From Tetrapyrgos nigripes (lineage: Eukaryota; Basidiomycota; Agaricomycetes; Agaricales; Campanellaceae): DNA of 64,000 nt. Below the pieces are notes generated by a model that ran no database searches, was not told the origin of the DNA, and saw only the letters and a program-made list of their open reading frames with translations. This document shows, piece by piece, positions 25,414 through 37,232 of the stretch; the stretch's first letter is position 1, and each line of letters starts with the position of its first letter. Where the stretch lies: contig JAACJM010000006.1 of the NCBI GenBank assembly GCA_013368315.1, positions 620,001-684,000 on the forward strand, in the 5' to 3' direction. Made by a program: the position numbers and the translations under genes.

Positions 25414-27696
25414 TCAGAGCCTGCCCTCCGAGTCTATCCTCAAGATTGACAAGGCATCTTGTACGTCACTCATTGCGTTTTCGCCATCAGCCAAGCGCTT
25501 CTGCGCTTCCTCAAGTTCACTTTCCAGTCGATCGATATCTATATCTACCTCAGAAATTGGCTCCTGTCCAACACGAGGCGATAGTGCAAAATTATTTTGG
25601 AAGGAAAAATCAACGTCTGGGTATCCGGAATCGGGAGGGGACATGGGTAGAGGTGAATAGGATTGTCTCGCTGCTGGATGAGGATGAGGTACGGGGTTGA
25701 TCGGATTGGCGTTTTGTGGTGAATCATCGTGGTGCCGTTCTGATGACTGAGAGGGTGAGTTGGAAGAGGAAGTTGAGACGGTTGGGAAGGGAGTTTCATT
25801 GCGTAGAACTATAGGAGTAGGTAGCAAAGGAGTCCCCAGGTCCATAGTCATTTCACCATCATCATCGAGAAGTTGTACGGAAGGAATTTCAGGGTGCTGA
25901 GCTGGTGGCTGGGCTGCATCATCAGTTTTCACGTTTGAGCTTTCCGGATCCCGAGGCTGGTCGTTGGTCTTCTCCACGTCCTAGATAGCGGCCGACGCGT
26001 CAGTATGCTTTCACAGCTCGACTCGAACAGTCAAAAGACTTACTACTGCCTGGCCATCTTCAGTTTGACGTAACAAATTGAAAAGTTTGGCGTTCTCTTC
26101 AATCAAGCTTTTCTCGCGCTGTAAGCTAGCTTTGTAGGCTTGTTCTAATAACTCGCGGATAGGCATATCAGGCTCGGGTTGTTCAGCTGGAAATTCGCTT
26201 GTATCCTTAGGCTCCCGAGGAGATATCAGACTATCGGACGCGCCGCAACAGTAAGGAATCAAGAAATGCAGCATGGATTGATGAAACTCACGGCTCAGGG
26301 GAAGGGTTTCTTGAGCTATCATGTCCTGGCGGGATAACCAGATCACGGACAGAATATCCTCGTGGTTTGGGCTGGTCCAACTGGATAACGGGTGGCGATG
26401 AGTGCAGTAGCTACCAGTCCAAGGAACAGAGCGTACCTTTTCAGTCCGTGTGATTTCGACCAATTTCGTCTGTTCGGCTCTAAAAGCTTCAATCTTGGAT
26501 CCCAACTCCCGAATTTCTCGATCAAAATCTTCAATAAACGAGGAGGGTCCACGACTGTGAGGGACAGGTGTTTTTACTCCAGACTCGATGTCAAAGTTAA
26601 AAGGAGTGCTAACGTCGCCTACGATGGTAGCTGGCGACCTCGTAGCGTCCGTCTCCTTCTCTTGGCTAAAGTCCTTCGGTTCCGTTGTCTGGCACGACGC
26701 ATCCACTTTTGAAGACGTATGAGTACGGAAGATATCTAGCTGCGTTGGAGAATAAGTTCTGACAGTGACAACGGAGTGGACGAAGCCTTACTCGTTTCAA
26801 CATATGTTTATTGCCCATATCTAAAGCCCCATTCTTGGCGGAGGCAAGTTGAAGCAGACGAATGGCGTCTTCACGGCTCAGTGAGGCTAATTGTGTCTCC
26901 AATTCCTGAAATGATTGCGAGTCGAAGCATTCATGTGTATGAGAGACGCAGGATTCCAGTTCGCATTCCCGAAGAGCAAGCTGAGACTCAAGGATAGCTA
27001 TCCTTGCATTTGCTACGCGGAGATTATGCTGGTGCTCTTGCTTCTCCAAGTCTCGTTCTAACGTTAGGGCTTGGATGACAGCTCCGGCGTATTCAAGTAG
27101 GTTACGATCTGGGTCATTCCGAAGGTTTGGAGAAGCTGAAGCAGCTACTGGATCTGATGACGCGAAAATGGCTGATGATTAGGACATGCAGTTGTAAAAA
27201 GCATCATACGACGGACCGACATGGCTCGAAATCTGCATTCGGGCATGGGACCAAAGAGCATAATTATTAGATGCCTCAACTACGGGAAAAAACGTGAGGT
27301 TTCGTCCTAGAAAAGAAAAGTATATCCTCAAAATACTACTCACCTTTCTCCACTAGAGTATTCACTGCCTCTCGCATCTCATCTCGTTCCGACTCACACT
27401 CCTGAACAAAGATACGATATTTGTGCATCTTCTCCTTGAGTTGCCTGTATTTTCGGTTCGCTTCCGCTAAGTCCTGGGTGTTAGACGTCTGCAATGTATC
27501 CAAAGCATCCAGCGTGGCCAGAAGTCGAGTTTGGACATTAGACGTACGAACTGTGTGGGCTTTCAAAGCTAATTTGAGGTCTGTAATCTGAGTTTGGAAC
27601 TTGAGGAGATGGAAGTTACGCAGAGTAGTTATAACGTACTTCCTTATCCTTCTCGGACAATGCTGCTAAGAGACCAGCAGTTCTACGGTTTTCCAT
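25414..27696 (-). CDS. Coiled-coil protein of unknown function (639 aa)
   Basis: Eight exons join in frame (1920 nt): 27640-27696, 27344-27599, 27227-27306, 26792-27171, 26437-26739, 26291-26380, 26044-26230 and 25414-25980, all with GT-AG introns of 37-63 bp. The start is MENRRTAGLLAALSEKDKE. Heptad-rich helices occupy roughly residues 20-105 (LKEKMHKYRIFVQECESERD), 150-230 (LEKQEHQHNLRVANARIAIL), 300-345 (DFDREIRELGSKIEAF) and 410-450. They are followed by a long Pro/Ser-rich acidic linker and a final helix, IDRLESELEEAQKRLADGE. This architecture fits a scaffold or cytoskeletal/spindle-associated protein, but I recognise no named family. It is the last of three minus-strand genes in a row, 298 bp from the stop of the dehydrogenase gene. 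Confidence 0.8.
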
Positions 27697-27994
27697 TCAA
27701 AAATTGTCGAAAACAGAGAAACATAAAAACAAAACATCCAGAAGACAGAAACGACAGAGAAACAAAGGCGGGAGGCGGGAACCACCGTCTGCGGGGAAGA
27801 GAAAGCCTCAATGCGGTCGGGAACGATGGTTTGGTTCAAGCCTTTGTTTGCCAAATAAACCTGGATCGTGTTGCCTGCACGTGATGGGAGGGAAACCCAC
27901 GTGTTGTGGTCTAGACCATTGCCCCTATTCTCTGTGATCAGACCCTCCAGGATTACTGTACATATAATGATACATTGTACAATTAGTCTCGACT

Positions 27995-29769
27995 TTATGC
28001 AGCCCAATCATCAACTCTACTCGTCTTCGGGCATCCTGCGCTATGAGGGGAGGAGAATTGCGTTTCGACAAAGACCTTCTCAACTCCATCGACTCTCTTA
28101 TCGAATGCCCGATAAAGCTTGTCCATGTCTTCCAGAGGAACACGGTGGGAAATCATACTGATGCAAAACTCAGCTATGTTGGAATCTTAAATGCTTCACA
28201 CTCACAAGGTAGGGTCAAATTTGCCGGGAATAATATAATCGTTCAGAATCTCCTCCCAATATTTGTGAACTGGTGCTTGACCATTGCCGATTAAGCTGTG
28301 CAAAGGGGTTAGAAGTAAAGTAGAGGATGATGGCGAGGATAACTGACCGAACACCTTTTTCCATCAACGCACCGACATTGACATTGTTGGCGAATCCTGC
28401 ATAAGCTGCAATGAGACCACAACGACCCATCTTTCGGACTGAGACGATCATCTCATTAATAGTCTCGGGATGATCTGTCTCAAGCATGGCGGCCTTTTGC
28501 ACCTTATGCAAGATCGTCTTTGGCTCGTGGAAGGATCCTTTGAGAGGAGTCGGTTAGTTCCAACTAGTCTCAGCTCAAGAGTCACGAAATCAAGAAGTCA
28601 ACTTACCGCAGTCAATCGCGACATCCAAACCTCTGGGAACAAGATCATAAACAGCCTTTGTAACGTCCGAATGCTTGCTGAAATCAATCACTTCCAGACC
28701 CATCTTCTCGGAGGCAAACGATAGACGAGCTGAAACGGCGTCGATACCAATCACTCGAGACGCACCCTTGAGCAGGGCCCACTTCGCAGCACATAGACCT
28801 ATGGGTCCGAGACCCTGCGTAGTTTTCCATGAGCTTGTTCATTCCCAGAGCGTGAAAGAACTCACCCAGATGCCCACAACATCCCCCTTGTTCACACCCG
28901 TGTCGACGACAGCATGATAGCTCGTAGGCAGAACATCAGACAGATATAGAGCTCTTTCGTCCGGTACATCGTCCGGTATAGGGAGGAGATTCACATTTCC
29001 AAAGGGAACGCGAACGTATTCAGCTTGACCGCCAGGGAATCCACCGGTGAAGTGAGAATATCCGAAGAAACCTGCGTCTCGCTGACCGTACATGTAGTTC
29101 TGCAGTCTGAGAATACGTATCGTATGAATATGATTATGAGCCCACATAAACAACAAACTCGGGAAACTCACGAAGAGTTGTTCGTTCTGTCACAAAACGA
29201 CGACAACTTCTGCTTGCAGTAGTCGCAGTTTCCGCAAGCGACCTGGAACGACGCAACGACTCTTTGACCTTCTTTCAAATTGCTCACGTTGGATCCCAGT
29301 TTGTGTACTGTGCCCATGAACTAGAACGAAGAGCGAGTTAGTTAAAACCCAGAACACTATTAAACTGGAGCTCACCTCATGTCCAAGGATGTCACCCTTC
29401 TGAAGGGCCATAATCTCTCCGTGATACCTAACGAAAAGGGTCAGGGTCCGAAGAAGTATTCATAAAAGTGAAAGAATGAACAGATGCAAGTCTGAACCAC
29501 AAATCGTAGTTCCCGTCACTTTGACAATAACATCGTTTGGCTCAGTAATATCCGGGATTGGCGCATCAACCATTCGAACGTCGCCAGATCCAAACCACGC
29601 CAAGGCTCTCATCGTAGCTCCTCCCTCCACGTGTTTGTATTCAGCGGTTGTGGCCGTCGGGACGAGGCCCATGCGCTGCGGAAAGATTTTCACTGTCAGT
29701 GGATGCATAGTCGTACTTCGATCAACGAGCAGGACGTACGTTCTGAACGGCATTGGCAGCAGCTTGCAT
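27995..29769 (-). CDS. Zinc-dependent alcohol dehydrogenase, formaldehyde-dehydrogenase-like (438 aa)
   Basis: A medium-chain dehydrogenase/reductase that oxidises an alcohol or S-hydroxymethyl adduct with NAD(P)+. Nine exons join in frame (1317 nt): 29740-29769, 29482-29675, 29376-29427, 29172-29320, 28866-29106, 28607-28814, 28348-28537, 28206-28295 and 27995-28157. The catalytic-zinc cysteine lies in ICGSDLH (about residue 70), with GHE at 90-92. The structural-zinc cysteines are C121, C124, C127 and C135 (CGNCDYCKQKLSSFC). The Rossmann motif GLGPIGL begins at 223. KGVRLIGNGQAPVH and the long insert before it are typical of the glutathione-independent formaldehyde dehydrogenase-like branch. 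A 30-nt first exon encodes only MQAAANAVQN. The N-terminal extension before MRALAWF (about 30 residues) could be a targeting sequence. Length and motifs look intact. Confidence 0.92.
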
Positions 29770-30187
29770 GTTGAAAAGAAAGAAGAAAGGATGTCTGTGG
29801 TTACCGCTATGTTTTTGGCGACAATTATATATATATGCAAGTGTATGATGAGCATAATGACGCATGTATAACGATCCCAAGATCATCTCCAGAAAGATCC
29901 CCAAGAGTCGTCGCCCATGAGGTCATTCATTACTGCATTGCTTTCTTCCCCTGTAAAAAGTTGTCGCAATAAAGGAGCTTGGGGGAGTGGTGGAGGAGGA
30001 CGGGAACAGAAAATCAATGTGTGGCATCATCGGATCCAATTGGGGTAGTTGTATAACACGGACGGGTAATCATTAATCTGCCAGCAAATAATGTACAGCC
30101 ATAGCGAAGATCTACGTATGAACACTGAGCCATTGCATAAGAAATCAAGCAGACTATTGTTGACCAGATGTACTTACTTCTGAAGGT

Positions 30188-31868
30188 TCATGCTGAGTCG
30201 CTTCCGCTAACTCCCTTCTCATCCTTCATACAGTCATCCTTCTCTACATTACTCGCTTTCTCCTCGTCATAATGGCTTGAGCCACGATGCTCTCTCGGTA
30301 TATAATCGAAATACTCCTCTGGAAGAGCCTGCCCACGTATACACTGCCCATGGGACTGTACGGATGCCGGAGATATCTGTGTCGCCGATGTTGAGTTTCC
30401 CCCGTCTGGAACGACGGTCATGGTGAGGGCACTAACATCCAGAGTGGGAAGAGAGAAACGATCTCTTGGAATATCGTTCCCGCGAGAGGAATAGGAACTG
30501 GAGCTGACCCAAAAAAGGACAAGGGCGTTTAATGTTACCTGGGGATAGTGAAAGTCGGAACGATCAGCTGTCAGTAGTAATGATTGTTGGACTAGTGAAC
30601 GCCGGAATGATGACGAAACTCACGTCCGTAACACAGGCACTGAGACATATATATCCGATCTCATCCCCTCCAACTGCCGTGAGGATCGCAATATTCGCTG
30701 CTGAAAGAATGAGACTTGCACATGCACCGCTGGAGGCCGTTTCTAATCAATGGATTGGAACCAGGGAAAACTAAAGAGCTACTCACTATAAAGTACGCTT
30801 GGCCACAATTCTCAGAGGGGGGCTGATGATATGTGAACGCCAAAGCGGCCAAAGGAACATCCCAGTCAGAAATACATTGAGAAAGAGATCATATGCGATT
30901 AAGCTCAAAGTGCTGTTTAGACGGATATAAGCTTTTTGCAAAACAATACAGAGATACATAACTCACGCGACCTTTTTGAGTCCAATCACGCATACACCGT
31001 CGTCTCGAATGGCGCTCTGTCGACCTGTGATGAGGAGCACAGTAATCGCAACATATCCCAATAGGATTATAGCACAGATCCTGTAAACTGGGGTCTGAAG
31101 CCGAGGAGATTGGTTTCCTCCGGACCAAACGATGTAAACCTTTTGACAGTCAGCAATAAGAATGCTCGGGAAGGATGATAAAGCACCTTTTCTGAGAGGA
31201 ATGCATATATCAACACCTACATCAACTACAGTCAGGACCCCAGACTCTGTATAATGGGAGTGTTTGTGTACCTTGCTCACGCCGTAAAAAGTTATGCAAG
31301 CGTCAATCGAGAGCTCGCAAGGCTTAGCAGCCCAACGCAATCCGATACCTGTCGCCAGAATTCCGGCTTGAAATACAGCAATGAGAGTAGTCTGAGACGC
31401 GGCATCCAGACGACATACAGAAAAAGACAAAAATCCATCTGTTTGCCGAATAAGAGCTCAGTCAAAGGCCAGCAGGGAACTACTCACGAGTCGAGGATAA
31501 CCAAAATCATACAAACTCTACCCCAAGTCAGATTCTTCCATTGCGTCCAGGATGTCAAGCGAGGGATCCGCTGAGCGAGACAGTAGGCAAGAATGGACAC
31601 CCCTGATGTGTGAAGAGTCTTAGCTTCTCCAGATATCGCTAGAATTCGGACTGCTACCTAAGAGATGGATGCCGCTGGCCATGGCTCGTAGGGGATCATA
31701 CTCTTCGCGATTTGGCATTTCTGCGGCTTGTCTTCTTCCAACAACGACCCTGAGGAAAGGAGCATGAAAAAGAGGGTCCTTTGAAGAAGAAGGTATTGGG
31801 AAGAGGCAAAGGGTGACATCGAATAATAAGGACGGTAAGGTCACTTACCTCACAGACCCACGAAACAT
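30188..31868 (-). CDS. Multi-pass membrane protein of a mushroom-type orphan family
   Basis: Exons read with confidence: 31849-31868, 31658-31749, 31488-31602, 31187-31216, 30967-31139, 30787-30903, 30624-30729 and 30188-30538. A further exon ends at 31272; its start is uncertain (about 31,391 or 31,438). Hydrophobic helices include VSILAYCLAQ, TLIAVFQAGILATGIGL, SKVLIYAFLSEKVYIVW, YRICAIILLGYVAITVLLI, LIAYDLFLNVFLTGMFLWPL, IGYICLSACVTD and VTLNALVLFWVSS. The signature (SKVLIY..EKVY.VW, DDG.CVIGLKK, YDLFLNVFLT..FLWPL) is that of an uncharacterised transmembrane family common in Agaricomycetes. The C-terminal 100 residues are polar and acidic. At the junction near 31.44 kb the best donor (31,487) and acceptor (31,439) differ by one base of phase. 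So either a poorer splice pair is used, or the gene carries a frameshift. Confidence 0.7.
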
Positions 31869-33568
31869 ATCACCTCAAAATGCACTATCCTTAATTAAGC
31901 ATGACACGTTTCCCCGTGTCTGTGGCGAGCTTCATAACAACAAAAAGGGAAGGTGATGTACCCAAAGCAGGGGAGCAGAACTCAGTAGAATAACGAAATC
32001 ATCGGTCTTACTACAGGATGACAATGGGTGCGAGAAACCAGTGAACATTGGGAGCTCTACATCGGTCCGTCGTCAAATTTTCAACTTGAAATGGAGAATA
32101 AGAAATACCTCTGCGAATCCTGCAGACCTCGTCATCCAAGCACTACTATTGTTGTGTAAGGAGAGAAGCCCTGAAAAGCTGAAACGCAGCTTATAGATGA
32201 TTTTGCCGACAATGCGTGCCAGTAAGTGGAACAGGACGCTTTCTCACGATGTCAACCCTTCATAGTTCCCGTGACTCAATCCCAGCACCTGACAGAAGCA
32301 TATGGAAACGCCTCGCTCATTAAACGATCCGCGTTTGATTGGCGATGAATTGGACCCCGAAGACGCTCTCTCCCTGCATATGTATAGATAAATACAATAT
32401 TTCTTGTGATTAATAGGATGGACGCATAAATTATTCGGTATAGAGGGGTATATTACAGTATACCGCACTTAGTCTCGTGAAACCAGACTGACGATACCCA
32501 CTATTATCTCTAAGGAGCCGCGCCCATAGAAAGTTGTTAGGTAATCACTAAATATTCACACGAACCTTTTCCCAGTATTTTTGTTACTACTTCTTATAAC
32601 TTTGTAGATTTTATTTGATCTGTGGTATTCCTAAATGTATATGAGGCTAAATACCAAAAATCGCGACGTAAAACGAAGCAGAACTCGAGATAAGGTGTCA
32701 AGTCCAATTCCGCGAGCGCACAGCCACTTCCGCGACAAGCTTTTAGGCTGCCATGCATGTCTAATGGTACGTACCACTGGGGAAAGGTGCCACTGCTTCA
32801 CATGGCAAATTACAAGGCCCTTTTCTTCAGATACATATTGGTCTACCATAATACTAGAATTCTGGATCATATATTAGGTCTTAAGTACAGGTTGACGAAA
32901 TCAATATGTACAGTAAGCCAACCCACTGGAAACTTATCCAAAAATCATCATTAGAGCTATGATTATATTTCACCCTGCTTTGGTCTACATCATTCAACAA
33001 TGTATAAAGTAATCCTCGAATGCTGCATAGACAACACAACAATGATTGAAGAACCCAGCTGAAGAACCCAGCCAAATTTGTCATAGACACTGTGTCATGA
33101 AGTGCATGCCATGGTATGTGCTTATATACGCCAGTCCAATAGTCCAGCCAAGCTGGACATATTGCCCTTTTGGTGTAGTGGTTAGTGGTACTGGCCTAAT
33201 CATGACACTTTACTGATTTTAACCTTCAGAGCAACAGGCCTGCTCACTGAAGAACAGCTCAAAAAGCTTCAATCTCTATAGGTGGTGTAAGTCGTCATCT
33301 GTCAATGAGTTTTTCCAGCCTGATCGTCTTCCAGAGAACCTTTACCATGATGCCCAAAGCTCAGATTTGGCCTTGAAAGCTAAACGAGGCATCTGGTGTC
33401 AACACTAGTCACAGAAGATCTACTGCATTGTCTCTGCCTTGGGTAGCTTCAGTGGAAATAGCCTTGGCTTCATCAGAATGTCATTCTCTCCATTGTTCCC
33501 TGTTTTTGTCTTCACTTGCAAAACCATCTCTCCAGACCATTTGAGTTTCCTTCAGCATTTCTACAGTG
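31869..33568. other. Intergenic, no supportable gene
   Basis: Only short frames. A 'ggtgtagtggttagtggtac' string near 33,173-33,192 looks like a pol III A box, but no matching B box follows. A 17-bp word, ggaaaggtgccactgct, is shared with 15,036 and hints at scattered retroelement debris. Confidence 0.35.
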
Positions 33569-33955
33569 TGTCACAAAGAGGTGAGTGCTTAGATAGCGAT
33601 AATGAGGAGCTACAGGCTTGACTTGACTAACAGACATAACAGACAACAATAAGTACTGGAACTACAGTGCCCATCAGTAAAGGGGAAAGAAGTAATGAAA
33701 AGGGAGATACACACCTGGTCCCAACAATGAAGAGGTTGAGATGGGAAACCAGGTGTCAGGACAGGGTTTATATATGTAAAAGTAAAGCTGTAAGAGAAGC
33801 TGTAAAGGAAGCTGTTAAAGAAGCTGTAAAAGAAGCTGTATTGGAGAAATGAAAGGTCCAGTGTGTAGCATGTAGAACAAGAGTCATATAGTGTAAAGAT
33901 CCAAGGATATGGAGATAAGAAGAAATAAATAGTACCAAATATAGACATCATGACA
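33569..33955 (-). repeat. Element 2, 3' LTR (387 bp)
   Basis: It begins TGTCACAAAG and ends CATCATGACA in plus orientation, and pairs with 50557-50922. It is 21 bp longer than its partner. The difference is fully explained by one extra 12-bp unit (gctgtaaaagaa type) in the array at about 33,787-33,836 and one extra 9-bp 'taacagaca'. The TATA-like box (minus) is at 33769-33774, and the putative mRNA 5' end is at 33742. Confidence 0.92.
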
Positions 33956-33989
33956 TTACCCCCCTCCTACACTTCATCTTCCTCAATGA

Positions 33990-34430
33990 ATCCTAAATCT
34001 TTGTTGCCTCTGGGTGTTTCTTGTGGAATGCTGTGATCTTGCACTTCACATTTTTGAGGTTTGCAACTGGCTCCCATGAGTTGTGACTGTTGCTGTACCC
34101 TTTCCACTTGACAAGGTATTCCAGTCACCTCCATTGTATCCTGCTATCTAGAAGGGTGTCCACTTCATACTTGGGCTCATCCTCCCCCTCAAGGTATACT
34201 GGCTCTGGCTCCTCAGGTAAGAGCCCATTCACCAAATTACCCTTGTAGGGGTAGAGTTTGTCAATGTGGAATACTGGGTGCAGACCATTAAGAGATTCAG
34301 GGAGGTCTAACCGATAGTCTAAATCTCCAACTTTTTCCACAATCTCATATGGTCCCAACTGTCGGTCTCCCAACTTGTCACTTGAAAGTTTCAAGTTGAT
34401 ACCTTCCACTGATATGCCGTACAAAATCAC
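33990..34430 (-). pseudogene. Element 2 integrase C-terminus and chromodomain
   Basis: The minus-strand frame has the GPF/Y-like segment (GDRQLGPYEIVEKVGDLDYR), then HPVFHIDKLYPY, then a chromodomain: YEVDTLLDSR, a stop where a coding residue is expected, then [20 protein letters not shown] and a closing helix. The aromatic cage positions Y, W and the NSWEP turn are recognisable. Chromodomains at the integrase end define chromoviruses and can bias insertion toward marked chromatin. The upstream integrase part lies about 2 kb away at 36.5-37.2 kb. Confidence 0.85.
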
Positions 34431-36505
34431 CATATACATACTTAGATTTTGGTCCATAATATCAGTTTTTGATGTTCTTTTAAGGGAATAAGAGGACTAG
34501 GGTGAGCCCTGAGCTGCTAGTTAATACCTAGCAGGACTAGAAAACAATGGTACAATAATATTAAGTGCTTATGGATGGAGAAACAACTCATTCTAAGTAC
34601 TATGATAGATATGTATAAGTTGGAGTTATGATAGCAGACCCACCAAATAATAAAGATAGCCTACAAAGGCTTCAAATCCTATTATAACTACTAGTACTGC
34701 TAGCGTAATCCAAAGGGACAGTGAAGTGCAAGATAGCCCCTATTCGTGGGCATAGGAACGTGTAAGCAGCACAATCCTCAGCCGAAAGGTTGATCAGAGA
34801 AGACAGCGCTAAGATCAGACATGGGGACAAGCACGCTAGGTCTAGATCTATGTATCGGCAAATCCTGTAGTACTAAGACAGCTTCGAGGGAGTCTTAAGT
34901 ATCTGTAAAAGGTACATGTGGATAAAAGTAGGACAAAGTATATATGTACAGGATCCCAGAGAGTTCAGGGGATAGTGAACAGATGTCTCTACACAGAGAT
35001 ATAAGGGGCAGAAGCACTAAGTTGCAGTACATCTGAACGATCAGAATACAACCCAAACAGGTAATGGTATTTCCAGATAAGGATAAATCTGTCAGTAAGC
35101 GTCTAACTAGGCATTGAAAGCATTGAAGGAGGAATAAGTATGCAAACAGGACTGCAGAAGAGCTGGACTTGTATGTAGGACTAAGTAGTAGACTGTTGGC
35201 AATGCAAGATTGGAGAAAAAGGGAAAGGAAAACAGAACGGAACAAGAAACTATGAGAAAACCCTATACCCCTAGTGTAAGGACATATATGAGGGACCTAG
35301 TGGTCATAAGTGGAGTGTTCTGAGTCATAGATGCGATGCTGTCAAGAACAGGTCAGGCTGGGTACTGGTAACCTCTCAGGCCACCACACAGCAGCAATAG
35401 ACGATGACAAGACAAGTAGAATAGATAGATAGTGAGTAAGCCAAAGGTAGGCCTATGTCAACATAGTACTGAGCCAAGCTGAGCAGTATGGATCTAAGGG
35501 ATACAAGTGGACAGACTAGAGAACCTATCTACAAAGCCATGTAGTAAATATACAAAAGTTTGAAGCTAGATCAGTAGGTATCTGATGGAGACAACCATAG
35601 GATGATAGTCATGTGTCTAAGTGATGTCAATATGTGCAGTAGAAGCAGATATGATCTGTCAGTCAGATAAATGATGTACCAAAGAAGATAAAAGCCATAG
35701 GTACCAGGAGACGAGATCTAGAACAAAGGAAGTAGAAAGAATGTAGGACAGGGTCTGGAAGCGAAGACAGGGAGGGATTCATGACAGATGCTCGCTAACC
35801 AGGATGTTACATGAAAACACCAGATGGCTTACAAAGAGGACTGAAGAAAGTTCCTACAAATATTTAGATAATATTGGACAGTTTTCTGTATACCCTAATA
35901 AGCAAGTCTTTACTTATGAGGAAATAGGTAGAACTTGATTTGTTTTGTATTTTCTCTACATACCTTTTAGCAGACATCAAAAAGAAATAAGTAACTGTAT
36001 AGTTGTAGCTGCAAGTAGTATAAAAGGACCAGATATTATGAGTAGCTACCCAAGCCACGTACTGTAGAGTATCAGATCTCGCTAGCAATAGTAGAGGACG
36101 TGAAACACAGACTAAAGCTTCTAAACAAACTTAACTGCACTCTCTACAATTATAAACATTGTGTTGGAGATAATAGAGTTTAAATTGAACATTTTGTGGT
36201 TATAACTGTGATCTTTGTGTTGACCTTTTGGTCTATTAAGTGTTTGATTTTTAAGGCAACTGTGGCCTACAAGTGTTTGGTTTGGGACTCGTTGATCCCC
36301 TTGGTGTTAAACTTGTGTTTATTGTGTCGCGCGCTAAGCACTAACTTCATTGAAAAACCCTGATCAAAAGTACTTATAGTACAAGTAAACTGAGAGTTTG
36401 AGTACTCTGACTAGGTACTCTGACTACTCAGAACACTCATCTCATTTACATTTGTATACAGTTTTGTGTTTGGGTGTAGTTCCTAGCACTTAATTACAAA
36501 AACCA
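34431..36505. other. About 2 kb non-coding insertion within element 2
   Basis: This sits between VWLSA (integrase, 36.5 kb) and GINLKLSSDKLG (34.4 kb), which should be adjacent in the element's polyprotein. No reading frame of note occurs on either strand. The junctions share only a short possible target repeat (agtg). One end has an 'ccacctattaccgcactcag' border, the other 'gccgtacaaaatcacc'. I found no clear LTR or inverted ends, so its type and its exact limits are unknown. Confidence 0.5.
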
Positions 36506-36506
36506 C

Positions 36507-37224
36507 CTATTACCGCACTCAGCCAAACATAGTCCCCAGCCTTGAACTGATGTCCCTTCTGTTTCCCTCTTTTGTACCCTTCCTTCATATGGCACTTAGC
36601 CAGGTGTAATGCTGATCCTGCATCTTTTCGAACCTGCCTTAGGACTGTGAGATGATCTTCTACATCTGGGATGCCCATGCGACAGCCCACCAGTATGTTG
36701 GACAGAGGAAGGTAGCCATAAGTCACCTCAAAAGGTGCCAAGCCATGTGTGGAGTGTGTGTGGGAGTTCAGAACAAACTTGGCCATAGGAAGGTGCTCTA
36801 CCCAATCATCCTGCCTATAGTTAGTGTAGAGATGCAGGTATTTCTCCACTTCCTGGTTGGCTTGTTCTGTCTGTCCATTCATCTGGGGTCAGGAGCCTGA
36901 GGAAAGGCTTGACTTGATCCCAAGGTGGTCTAACAGAGAGCGCATGGCTTGGGCAGCAAACTGTGGACCACAATCTGACACAAAGTGAAGTGGGAGGCCA
37001 TGAAGGCAGAAGATCTCTCAGTAATACAGGTCAGCAACTTCAGTGGCAGTGATGTTAGAGGTGCAGGGAAGGATATGGACTTGTTTTCCATAGAGGTCAG
37101 TGCAGACTAGGATTGTGTCATAACCTTGCGAGGACGGTAGCTGTGTAATGAGGTCGACTCTGACTTCTTCCCAGAGTCCTAAGGGTACGTCCAGAGGTTG
37201 GATTACTGCTTCTTCCTGGCACAC
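36507..37224 (-). pseudogene. Element 2 integrase core
   Basis: The minus-strand frame keeps the catalytic DDE neighbourhood: VDLITQLPSSQGYDTILVC(T)D (first Asp region), HFVSDCGPQFAA (second Asp), NGQTEQANQEVEKYLHLYTN (Glu region), then WVEHLPMAKFVLNSHTHSTH. Stops interrupt it at LYY*EIFC and SGS*PQMNG, both TGA where arginine would fit, consistent with CGA to TGA. The zinc-binding HHCC part continues beyond the inverted-repeat insertion, at about 38.4 kb. Confidence 0.88.
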
Positions 37225-37232
37225 TTGTCACA

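Noticed and set aside
29476..29871. 131-codon plus-strand frame
   Set aside because: Antisense of the first two exons of the alcohol dehydrogenase.
33170..33240. tRNA-like A box (ggtgtagtggttagtgg)
   Set aside because: No cloverleaf, no B box and no acceptor-stem pairing downstream.
34895..35245. 116-codon hydrophobic minus-strand frame
   Set aside because: Serine/leucine-rich chance frame in AT-rich insert DNA with no family features or splice context.
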